Shown here: positions 41,662 to 49,543 of the stretch, one piece after another
Layout: every line of letters starts with the position of its first letter
Numbering within the stretch: position 1 is the first letter of the stretch
Assembly: GCA_030141605.1 (NCBI GenBank)
Contig: JAQGDQ010001288.1
Location: 1 to 49,543 of the forward strand
From: Tubiluchus corallicola
Taxonomy: Eukaryota > Priapulida > Priapulimorpha > Priapulimorphida > Tubiluchidae
Length of the DNA stretch: 49,543 bases
Direction of reading: 5' to 3'
Notes under the pieces: model-generated
What the model was told of the DNA's origin: nothing
Databases searched by the model: none
Seen by the model: only the letters and a program-made list of their open reading frames with translations
Position numbers and translations under genes: made by a program

Positions 41662-42892
41662 GTTTGTTTAAACAGTGCGCTCTTACGGAAGCGCGTACAA
41701 AAAGTCATGGCGCAGTCCACCAGTCACTTCATAACTTTCAAGTGACTGGCGTCTACCACCATCCCTGAAAATTTCTATTCGGCAGTAGTATGAATTAACA
41801 TTATGTTTTATAGATAGCGTTTTGCAAATTTCGTTCTTATATTTTTCTAAGTTTGAGTGATAACAGTAAAATAAACCGAACATGCTAAATGAGTTGTCCT
41901 TTCCTTTAAATTACTGCTTTTGCGAACAAGATTTCCTGCATACCCACTTACTGGCAATGGTGTGTAAAGATTATGAAACAACTTTTTAAGTTAAAGCAAA
42001 TTTATTTGGTCAGCAAGACCAGCAAGACCTAATTTTTGCAGCATGCATTTTACCTTTTGTTGTTTTCTTACCATGTATTTCTCTAGGTAGGATCAGTTTT
42101 ATCCTTTTTCTCCGCCTGGAAATATGTCGGAACAATTTTTTGCCCTCTGTTCGCTCACTTTCAACTGCACTTACACTTGTCTCCGGTTCTTTCTTGCATC
42201 TTTTGAAAGTTAACAGAACAATGTAGGATCTTACACAGGCGGAAAAACATTCCTATTGTGATGGAACGAAATGAAACAATGGTTAGAATACTGAAACAAT
42301 GATTTTTTAATGTAAACTTGTATGCATTTTTCTAGACTTTTTGTAGAACAAATAACCTTTTCACAGTTTTGTTGTGCGCATGCCCAGTTGCTGTAGGTCA
42401 AAGGGTAAAGCAAAGCCGTCTGTCACATCAGTTCATTAACTTCAGTTGTTTTACGTCTACTTTGTTTAATTGTTATACATTAGTCTGTACATAGAGTGAT
42501 TTACTAGCTGGATCTTGCCAGGGAACAAGAAAAAAAGTAGATAAGGTTTTGGTTAGCTGTTACAACTATTAAAATATTACAATAGCATGGACAGCGAGGC
42601 GTTGTCAAGTGCAGACAAATGCGTTGTCTAGTACGCTTAATTTTTGACCTTTTCACAATCATCATCAATTCCTGGAAAGCCTTACTGATAATGCAAATAT
42701 ATGATACCTGTATGCAGAAGTGTCCACTCTACTGATATGTACAGATGACTATGACTATGACTATGACGGAATTGATGACTATTTTATTACCCGAGAGGGC
42801 AAGTTGTTCAATGTCCTTGCTCTTGCTCAAAGTGTAATTTGCTGTTCAAATGTTTTTTGGAAAATTTAATGATATAACCGTCTCTCTTTAAG
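41662..42892. other. Intron sequence with no recognised feature
   Basis: Contains a GACTATGACTATGACTATGACG run (42747-42768). No gene-like frame. It leads into a good T-rich acceptor at 42892. Confidence 0.5.
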
Positions 42893-43043
42893 GTGGACGT
42901 TTACGATGATGCCACGGTCGGAGACATATTGGCCAAGTACACTCCACCGAAGCCGCTGAACGGACCTCCGCAACCTGGCCTGGGACAGGACCACAATGAG
43001 TTTCCGGATAATTTATGCATCGAGCTTTTCATTTCACATACTG
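42893..43043 (+). CDS. Exon: PKD unit boundary
   Basis: The acceptor CTCTCTTTAAG|GTG and donor TACTG|GTATAA enclose 50 codons plus one base, phase 0 to 1. The peptide VDVYDDATVGDILAKYTPP is the natural continuation of the PKD strand KFTIR ending exon 30459 (FTIRVDVYDD). It also carries a proline-rich linker (PKPLNGPPQPGLGQ) and starts the next unit (NLCIELFISHT). The 12.4-kb upstream intron is by far the longest seen in the gene here and holds both nested minus-strand genes. Confidence 0.92.
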
Positions 43044-43896
43044 GTATAAAGACCTTACCATTTGACGTATTCACTTTTTTTGCTTTTATATGAGCAGGGA
43101 TGAATAGCCGAGCAGTCACACATGTGTGCCTTGCATCTGAAGTTCAGCAACACCAAGTCCGCCCAGTGACTGGATAGGTGTTTACCTTCAATATTAGCTC
43201 CGGATTGCCATATTGATTCTGTCTGCTTGTCTCGCAGAGGGAGGATGTATTCACATCCGAATGTATACTGAGACACCTCTGTTGATCCAGTGGCTCATCT
43301 TGGAGGTTATTGTTGATAGTGAACTAGGCTGCACACATGGTAAAGACTAATTAATATGTAGTAAGCTTATAACAGATGTCTCCAATATGACAGATTGAAT
43401 GCATCATTTCATTGTGCGTTACAAGAAGGAAATCTTAGGCCTGCTCTGTCATGCTGGGCTGGTAGCTTAGGTGGTAGAGTACAGGGGTTCAAATCCCAAC
43501 TAGTCCACAATTTTTCAATGTCTCCTTTCTCCAACTCATTACCTGCATTTGGGTAATAATTGGTAAAATAAACCGCAATGACTTGTAAAAATTCTGGCAA
43601 TCACTGTCACAATTAATTATTGAAATACATCATTATTTTATCTATCTACTGGGATTTTTTGCTTCATTCGTTACAGAAAACTAAGTCGTTAATCCAAGTG
43701 AATTGAATCAAATGACGTTTTCCCAACGTTTAAAAAGTTATTCGTTAACCCTTTCACTGCATAGTTGCTTTTTAACAGGGCCGCTTTGACTTTGCACGTT
43801 TGACAATAACTTCTTGTGGTGTGTTACTAAAACAGAATCTTGTAAATAAACAAGCAGCCATTTGTTATTAAACACTAATATTCCATATTAGTTTTA
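43044..43896. other. Intron sequence with a tRNA-SINE fragment
   Basis: Bases 43449-43505 (+) have GGTAGCTTAGGTGGTAGAGT (A-box-like) and GGGGTTCAAATCCC (B-box-like) only about 15 bp apart. This is a tRNA-like head with its anticodon arm deleted. The remainder is unassigned. Confidence 0.5.
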
Positions 43897-44280
43897 TTTA
43901 TCCACATGCACACACATCCACGCACACATATATGCACTCATGCACGCACACACGTACACACCCACATAAATAAGCACATACTTATATTTAGAAGCCAATT
44001 TACACAAAAGTCCATATTACTAATCCATAATATGCAATTATTTTATAAGTGTTGTGGAGATCGCTGGCATCTATTAGAATCAAATAGAACATTGTAGAAT
44101 GTTCCATTAGAATAATCGTCTTACCTTGTAGAATGTTCTAGAAAGAAACTTCTGGAATGCACTCATGCATGTGCGCACATGCACACCCACACAAATAAAC
44201 ACATACTTATATTTAGAAACCAGTTTTCAAAAAATTGTAATATTACTATGCCATAATATGCAATTATGTTATAAGAATGC
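43897..44280. repeat. CA-rich segment duplicated on both sides of an LTR fragment
   Basis: CACACCCACATAAATAAGCA with ATACTTATATTTAGAA and ATAATATGCAATTATTTTATAAG (about 43940-44049) reappears as 44170-44277. The LTR fragment lies between the two copies. Confidence 0.85.
44050..44155 (+). mobile_element. LTR fragment related to 5196-5579
   Basis: TGTTGTGGAGATCGCTGGCA through GAATGTTCTAGAAAGAAACT matches the first 100 bp of the 5196 LTR. The TATA box and everything downstream are missing. Confidence 0.9.
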
Positions 44281-44588
44281 AGAACAAGTGACTAAACACG
44301 TTTCACCAACTGATAACAAACAATTTCCATGGGAGCGTACTATACAGTACCGTATTATGAAATGCACCTGGCTTCAGATGCTGATTGGCTGGTTTGCGTT
44401 ACTCGTTGCAAAGCGACCCCAATCCCACGGCTGTTAGACTTTTCTATAATGATTCTGCATGGTTTTAGCAGTGAAATAAACAGACCTGGGCGACTGTGTT
44501 TAGTGCTGAGCTTGCGTGACAGTCTACCGCCTTCCGTCCCTTGCATGAAAAACAGGCGGGCAATGTGCCGCCTTCCGTAGTGAAAGGG

Positions 44589-45269
44589 TTAAAGGACAAG
44601 AAAAGGGGCACGTAAAGTACGTTAAATCAGAAAAATCACCTTAAAAAATTATACTACTTTACAACAATTTTATGCACATATCGTATTCGCTTTGAAAGGA
44701 ATTTCCGTTTGTTCTCATTTTAAATCTCCCACAATACTGTTCCGACGGCGCCATTACATGATGTCACTACGACACGTAAATCAGGGGAAGAAACAGAAAT
44801 GTTATATTATGACACAAAAAACGTTCCATGCAAATCTATATTACTTAGCGTTTCACTTACCTGCTGGAAAGACTTATGTAACCAGACTGATAAATTAAAA
44901 TGTTTGTGCCAATTGGTAAAATGTCGCTGACTCACCCTCCAGGGTGCGCCACTCACTAGCCAAAAACGTATTTTAAATCTTATTGACAAGAAACAGTAAT
45001 TTGAAATTTTACTTAATTAGCAACATGTATGCTACGAATGCTCTAATTATTTTTTCACACTTTACAAAATGTTATCAAAACTTGTTTCAAACGACCTACG
45101 ATTAAAATGGCCGCGCCTAACGGACATCGTGGGAGTTTAAATTTACACGTTTTATACAGCGTTACGGCTGATGCAAGCCGTGCATACGATAAGAAGTATG
45201 TAAGTGGTATAAAATTTTAAGATGAATTTTTTAAGGTTTATATAAGTGGAGGGTTTTCGTGTGCTTTAA
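44589..45269 (+). mobile_element. TTAA-flanked MITE, complete copy 2
   Basis: TTAA at 44589-44592 and 45266-45269. The body is collinear with 41019-41661 throughout. Frames inside are not genes. Confidence 0.85.
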
Positions 45270-45505
45270 ATTAAGCACAAGATTTGTGACACTTGCACCC
45301 AAGTGATGTGAATTTTCTATCCTGTTTGTAGAAAAGTATCAACAAAAGTTTATTCTAATTTATTTCAACAGCTTCAAGTCTCTATTTTGTTTCCATTTGA
45401 GATGTTGCGTCTGAAAATTTGCTGTTTTTGTGATGCTAATTGATTTTTAAGCATCTTTTGCGACTGGTATTGTTATTTTGGTTATTTTTACCTGGTGTTT
45501 TTCAG

Positions 45506-45642
45506 GCACTGTGAGTTCTTACGAACTAGACTGTACTGACAACAGTGGCGACACCTTTCAGCAAACGTTCGAGGTAGGAGACGAAGCTGTCACGAAACAC
45601 AATGAGGCAACAGATTCAATCTGTGTCTTTTTCGATGGATTG
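45506..45642 (+). CDS. Exon: second half of a PKD-like unit
   Basis: The acceptor GGTGTTTTTCAG|GCA is in phase 1 (Gly codon shared with 42893-43043). The donor TTG|GTACGT leaves in phase 0; 137 bp. The peptide TVSSYELDCTDNSGDTF ... FEVGDEAVTKHNEATD ... SICVFFDG carries two cysteines and shows alternating strand-like residues. There is no clear D-F-G-D-G. The assignment to the PKD series comes from position, phases and the flanking exons. Confidence 0.9.
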
Positions 45643-45725
45643 GTACGTTACTGAGTCACTTAGTGCATCACATTTTTTTATTAATCCAGTATGGGTTCCA
45701 ACATTGACAATTTTTCCATTCTCTT

Positions 45726-46208
45726 ATAAAGGACAAGAAAGGGGCTCCTGAAGTACATTTCAGAAAAATCGCCATAAAAAATTATATTACTTTATAGCAA
45801 TTTTAAGCATATATCGTATTAACGTTGAAAGGATTTTTTGTTTGTTTACATTTTAACTCTCCTGCAATACTGTTCCAACTGCGCCATTACATGACGTCAC
45901 CTACACAAACAGAAATCGTGGAAAAAATCTTAAATTATGTTCCAAAAGACTTTCCATGCAAATCTATATTAATTTGCATTACTCTGATCTAGACTACGGC
46001 CAAATAATGTTGAAAACACCGGTTCTCGCCTGATCACCAAAGTTAAGCAATATAGAGCCTGGTTAGTACTTGGATGGGTGACCGCCTAGGAATACCAGGT
46101 GCTGTAGGCTTTCGGATGGCCACATGATATCTCGACACTAGGCGGAGGAGCTGCACATGCACGGCTAGAGGGCGGAGGCGGTCAAGTGGAGGGGTTTTTG
46201 TGTTTTAA
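45726..46208 (+). mobile_element. TTAA-flanked MITE, copy 3, with a 5S-derived insert
   Basis: Left piece 45726-45980 and right piece 46185-46208 (GTGGAGGGG...TTTTAA) match the ends of the family. The middle of the family is missing and a 5S-derived segment occupies its place. Confidence 0.75.
45993..46111 (+). rRNA. 5S rRNA-derived copy (pseudogene or 5S-SINE head)
   Basis: About 119 nt, CTACGGCCAAATAATGTTGA through CACCGGTTCTCGCCTGATCA, AAAGTTAAGC, GCCTGGTTAGTACTTGGATG, GGTGACCGCCTAGGAATACC, AGGTGCTGTAGGCT. All 5S regions are present and nearly the right length. It lacks a T-run terminator right after and is followed by a GC-rich tail (46112-46180), so it is more likely a retroposed copy than a functional gene. 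Confidence 0.75.
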
Positions 46209-46258
46209 ACATTAGCTGGTAAGCCATTGTACACGTGGATGCTGTTAAATTTTTCTAG

Positions 46259-46412
46259 GTTGGAGAAATTCAATGCCAGCTTACCGTGTCTAATCCGCTG
46301 CAAAACATTGTGATTGATCCAGCCTGGAGCGAGCACGTCCAGCTCATATTCCACGTAAAGCAAGCTGCTGGAAGCTGTCACATTGTCGACGACGGAGCCG
46401 TCGTAAATGACG
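46259..46412 (+). CDS. Exon: first half of a PKD-like unit
   Basis: The acceptor AATTTTTCTAG|GTT and donor GACG|GTAGGA enclose 51 codons plus one base, phase 0 to 1. The peptide VGEIQCQLTVSNPLQNIVID ends one strand pair of the previous unit (Q-C-Q-L-T-V-S-N, like the family's Y-x-V-x-V-x-N). It then begins another (HVQLIFHVKQAAGSCHIVDD). Two cysteines. It lies 50 bp beyond a TTAA element. Confidence 0.92.
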
Positions 46413-47320
46413 GTAGGAATTCTTATTCTTTATGAAAACAAATGTAAAAATTAGTCCTAGAAATGCAATAACCACAGAGGCTATGCTAGGTGCGAGCACA
46501 TGTCTTTAGGTTGTACTGAAGTATATCGCTAAGCAGCGGCCGACCAGCAAGTGGCACCTGGCATTTGTTAGTATATGTAGTTTGTACTAGAGAGAAAAGA
46601 ATTACGTAATAAATGTGGAAAAGGAAAAGTTAGGTAGGTCAGTAAGAACAGGATAGCGCAAAAAAAAGTTTGGAGAAAGAAGGTCATGGCTGTAGGTTTA
46701 CATATTATAGTTTTAGTTTTTTGAGAGGTGATTATATTCTCATTTTTCTAAGGAGTGTAATTATAATCATAAAATAGTTTGTATTAATGGAGAGAAATTT
46801 TGTATACGTATAGCTATAATATTTTTCAAGGAATATGTTATGATAGGAGTAAGGAAGACAAAAACAATGCAAGTACAGGTTTTTGGAGTCATCAGGAGGA
46901 ACTTGAGAGTCGAGTTTCGGCTGCTTATTATTGGTCACTTCCTTATTATTGTCACTGCCAGCGGACACCGCTGTAGCCATAAAAACCACCACTGTCATTA
47001 TATCGTTATGAACATTCCTAATTTATTTAATAAGCTTTTTAAGGGTAAGACTTTCACAGAAACATGTGACTACAGTTTATCGTCCTTTAATAAGATCGAT
47101 ACTGGAACGCACCAACTCGGCATTAAGTTTCAAATTTCAAGTTTCCACTGTGCTTAATAAGTTCACTCAATGCATATTCACTCAAATATGTGTGCTACAT
47201 CACAACTGAACCACATCAGAACTGAGAGGTACAGGACCTGTGTTTGTACAGTCTTCGTCATCTCCAAGTTGCAGGTGCTAATGCCCATGTCCATCCTGCA
47301 TGTCCATGACACAGGCCAGG
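46413..47320. other. Intron sequence with no recognised feature
   Basis: Short frames on both strands (88 and 105 codons) overlap each other and show no motif. Confidence 0.5.
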
Positions 47321-47329
47321 GATTACACC

Positions 47330-47520
47330 ATAAGTAACTCAATACTTATTGTTATGGTGGTCCAGAATGTTATTACCCGCATGTTACTTTGATAAACTCG
47401 CGTGATTGATCGAAAAACCAGCGGTAACGTTTTGTAAGTCTTTGGTCGGGAGTTGAACCTATGACCTCCTGGGTGGGAAGCCAGCATACTACTATCGTGC
47501 TGTACCAAACCAACTTATCT
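47330..47520 (-). mobile_element. tRNA-derived SINE-like element
   Basis: On the minus strand, AGTTGGTTTGGTACAGCACG (A-box region) and GGAGGTCATAGGTTCAACTC (B box) are spaced as in a tRNA head near 47520-47445. A short body and an AATAAG-containing tail follow. It is unlike the 33884 SINE in its body. Confidence 0.6.
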
Positions 47521-47658
47521 AAATGTTCAGATGAAGTTTGTCAAAGGTTTCTCCAGTCAATCTGAGAACAAGATAACAGACTTTGCTATTTGTTGTCTAA
47601 ACGTGACCCTCGTGAACCCGGCAGTGGTTAACAACTGATGAACGCTTTTGTGTTACAG

Positions 47659-47835
47659 GTGAACCAAAGTCAATAGGATTCGCGTGTGATGAATACGGTT
47701 CTGGAAGCTGCGCTTGCTATGATTGGGGTGACAGGTACCAGGAGTGCTATGGTTTAAAAGAAGACTGCCTTCAGAATCTTTTTGCTCAGCCAACAGGTGG
47801 ATTGTCAAGTAAACGGAAGAAAAGAGAGACGGCCA
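47659..47835 (+). CDS. Exon: cysteine-rich PKD unit ending in a basic cleavage-like site
   Basis: The acceptor TTGTGTTACAG|GTG is in phase 1 (Gly codon shared with 46259-46412). The donor GCCA|GTACGT leaves in phase 1; 177 bp. The peptide has FACDEYGSGSCACYDWGDRY, where Y-D-W-G-D-R takes the D-F-G-D-G place. ECYGLKEDC follows, and the exon ends SSKRKKRETAS. K-R-K-K-R fits the furin-type R/K-x-K/R-R consensus. This is the only exon here with phase 1 at both ends, so it could be skipped without changing the frame. Confidence 0.92.
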
Positions 47836-47879
47836 GTACGTGTTTTATTTTTTTGAGTTGTTGTGAAATTGTTTTTATT

Positions 47880-48475
47880 CTGTCGTCTAAGTTCAAGTTG
47901 AAGCTAAAGTTGGAGTTCAAGTTTAAGTTTTAGTTCAACTGCAAGTGCAAGTTCATGTTTAGGTTCATGTTCAAGTTTATGTTTATGTCCATGTTCATGT
48001 TCGAGTTCAAGTTCATGTTCAAATTCATCTTCAAGTTTATGTTCAAATTCAAGTTTAAGTTCATGTTCTTAAGTTCAGGTTCATGTTCATGTTCTTTAGT
48101 TCAAGTTCATGTTGATAAGTTCAAGTTTAACTTCATGTTCTTCATTTCAAGTTCATGTTCATGTTCTTCAGTTCAAGTTCAAGTTGATGTTCTTCAGTTC
48201 AAGTTTAAGTGCATGTTCTTAAGTTCAAGTTCAAGTTCATGTTCTTAAGTTCAAGTTTAAGTTCATGTTCTTAAGTTCAAGTTCATGTTTTCCAGTTCAG
48301 ATTCATGTTCTTCAGTTCAAGTTTAAATTCATGTTCTTCAGTTCAAGTTCAAGTTTAAGTTCATGTTCTTCAGTTCAAGTTCAAGTTCATGTTCTTAAGT
48401 TCAAGTTTAAGTTCATGTTCTTCAGTTCAAGTTCAAGTTCATGTTTTTAAGTTCAAGTTTAAGTTCATTACCTTA
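47880..48475. repeat. Degenerate GTTCAA/GTTTAA/GTTCAT hexamer array
   Basis: About 600 bp of AAGTTC/AAGTTT/ATGTTC words with a looser period near 24-30 bp (GTTCATGTTCTTCAGTTCAA). It starts 45 bp after the exon donor. Frames of Phe/Met/Ser/Lys repeats are artificial. Confidence 0.93.
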
Positions 48476-48677
48476 TAATCTCCACTGTCTATAAGGTAAT
48501 ATTCTAGTGGGCTGTACATTGCGCGATAATAAAAGCCGGCAATTTATAAAAACTGACTGTTGCTACAAAACATTAAATCAAAAAGGTTTGAAATTTTATC
48601 AAACAGTTACAAGTAAAACTGAGAAATGTTTAAATTTATGTAAGTTATAAGTTAGAGATTTTCCATTTTTTCCACAG

Positions 48678-48850
48678 TGTTTAATGATCCGGTTTTGCAC
48701 GACACTCCACTCAATGGTACCCTTGATTCAGCGCACATTTATACCGATCCGGGAAAGTACGACGTAAAGCTGTGCCTGTGGAACTCTGTTTCATCCGTGT
48801 GCAAAACTCAAACCGTGGTCACTGGTGTATCTGAGTGCAACCTTCCTCAA
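48678..48850 (+). CDS. Exon: second half of a PKD unit
   Basis: The acceptor TTTTTTCCACAG|TGT is in phase 1 (Met codon shared with 47659-47835). The donor CAA|GTGAGT leaves in phase 0; 173 bp. The peptide FNDPVLHDTPLNGTLDS then AHIYTDPGKYDVKLCLWNSV is the classic H-x-Y-x-x-P-G-x-Y-x-V-x-L PKD ending. It finishes with a C-x-L-P-Q. The gene continues beyond 49543, since no stop codon or final exon is seen. Confidence 0.94.
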
Positions 48851-48866
48851 GTGAGTACCTCCATTA

Positions 48867-48960
48867 GGGCACGTTCAGACAGTCGCGAGGAGTTTTGTTC
48901 CTGACAACAGACTTGCAAGTGTGAACTGCTTTTGACAAAGTTTTCAAGTTTCAAGCTGTT
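48867..48960. mobile_element. Harbinger-like MITE end fragment
   Basis: TTAGGGCACGTTCAGACAGT and TGCAAGTGTGAACTGCTT recall, in order, the right part of the 38742-39003 element read in reverse. The other end is lost, replaced by the 33-bp array. Confidence 0.55.
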
Positions 48961-48974
48961 TGTACTTCTGATAA

Positions 48975-49543
48975 TAGGTCGTCTTAGTAGTTTGAACAGA
49001 TACATAATGGGTCGTCTCAGTGGGTTGAACAGGTACATAATGGGTGGTCTCAGTAGTTTGAACAGATACATAATGGGTCGTCTCAGTGTGTTGAACAGGT
49101 ACATAATGGGTCGTTTCAGTGGGTTGAACAGATACATAATGGGTCATTTCAGTGGGTTGAACAGATACATAATGGGTCGTTTCAGTGGGTTGAACAGATA
49201 CATAATGGGTCGTCTCAGTGGGTTGAACAGATACATAATGGGTCATTTCAGTGGGTTGAACAGATACATAATGGGTCGTTTCAGTGGGTTGAACAGATAC
49301 ATAATGGGTCGTTTCAGTGGGTTGAACAGATACATAATGGGTCGTCTCAGTGGGTTGAACAGATACATAATGGGTCGTCTCAGTAGTTTGAACAGATACA
49401 TAATGGGTCGTCTCAGTGGGTTGAACAGATACATAATGGGTCATCTCAGTAGTTTGAACAGTTACATAATGGGTCGTCTCAGTGGGTTGAACAGATACAT
49501 AATGGGTCGCGTCAGTGGGTTGAACAGATACATAATGGGTCAT
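48975..49543. repeat. 33-bp minisatellite, at least 17 copies, cut by the window edge
   Basis: The unit is ATAATGGGTCGTTTCAGTGG plus GTTGAACAGATAC. As 33 is a multiple of three, the minus strand reads an 11-residue repeat (THYVSVQPTET) for about 199 codons. There is no start, splice or composition support for a gene, and the array follows an exon donor on the + strand. Confidence 0.95.

Larger units (their letters stand above)
4283..49543 (+). other. Gene span: WSC/PKD-repeat ectodomain gene, candidate polycystin-1-like, 5' and 3' incomplete
   Basis: Fifteen well-supported exons lie in order on the + strand: 4283-4438, 9573-9806, 11743-11949, 12538-12727, 15259-15410, 17125-17515, 19805-19968, 22848-22953, 24321-24475, 27284-28997, 30233-30459, 42893-43043, 45506-45642, 46259-46412, 47659-47835 and 48678-48850 (the first has an uncertain start). 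Each has an AG acceptor and GT donor, and all joins keep one open frame of about 1,496 codons. Visible domains are a WSC cysteine domain, then many PKD-like units recognised by D-F-G-D-G-like strands and Y-x-x-P/V-G-x-Y/F-x-V-x-V strands. From family knowledge, WSC plus PKD repeats is the polycystin-1 ectodomain layout, an extracellular mechanosensing or adhesion region. The family assignment is an inference, since no REJ, GPS, PLAT or transmembrane region is present. Other WSC/PKD surface or secreted proteins remain possible. Confidence 0.75.

Noticed and set aside
43449-43505. A functional tRNA gene
   Set aside because: The A and B boxes are too close together, the anticodon arm is missing and there is no acceptor-stem pairing; it is a SINE fragment.
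45993-46111. A functional 5S rRNA gene
   Set aside because: It has several changes in conserved helix positions, lacks a T-run terminator and sits inside a MITE, with the same variants in a truncated copy elsewhere.
48944-49543. 199-codon minus-strand frame with an 11-residue repeat (mucin-like Thr-rich)
   Set aside because: It is explained by the 33-bp array. No signal peptide, splice signals or unique flanking coding sequence are visible, although the left edge lies outside the window.

Overview
The window is eukaryotic, intron-rich, AT-leaning animal DNA. Evidence is spliceosomal introns with clean GT/AG borders, metazoan-type 5S rRNA-derived copies, tRNA-derived SINE heads, many hAT and TTAA- or TA-flanked miniature transposons, and a long extracellular multidomain gene of a kind known from animals. 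It looks like an invertebrate genome; I cannot fix the phylum from sequence alone.

Main gene (+ strand): at least 15 exons from about 4283 to 48850, running off the right end, form one continuous reading frame of about 1,496 codons. Every junction agrees in reading phase. The N-terminal part is a WSC (cell-wall-integrity and stress-response component) cysteine domain split over exons 4283-4438 and 9573-9806. A long series of PKD-like (polycystic kidney disease) beta-sandwich repeats follows. WSC followed by PKD repeats is the ectodomain layout of polycystin-1-like proteins, so this is a candidate polycystin-1/PKD1-like gene. The membrane part (REJ, GPS, PLAT, TM) is not in the window. The first and last exons are missing, and two upstream exons (1787-1844, 4027-4086) are only tentative.

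Nested genes (- strand): a 12.4-kb intron of the main gene (30460-42892) holds two small paralogous genes, 31122-31484 and 37588-37977. They encode secreted proteins with a shared seven-cysteine pattern and hydrophobic C-termini that look like GPI-attachment signals. In both, a 3' splice site abuts the start codon. I recognise no named family.

The introns are full of mobile elements: five hAT-type non-autonomous families (several with visible 8-bp target duplications), a six-copy TTAA-flanked family, a pogo/Tigger-like element, a second family with TAAGTCCTCGCTTAACG ends, a Harbinger-like palindromic MITE, a 755-bp TIR element, LTR fragments, a non-LTR retrotransposon ORF1 relic and an ORF2 3' end, tRNA-SINEs and 5S-derived copies. 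Several are nested inside each other or chimeric. Tandem minisatellites (24, 28, 29, 33, 48, 56 and 74 bp units) are very frequent and often begin or end within about 175 bp of an exon border. Most long apparent open frames outside the exons are products of these arrays.

Left part (1-9500): transposon-rich upstream introns and the first WSC exon. Middle (9573-30459): ten exons, one of 1,714 bp. Intron 30460-42892: nested genes and a transposon graveyard. Right (42893-49543): five further exons, one ending near a basic KRKKR site, then a 33-bp array to the window edge.
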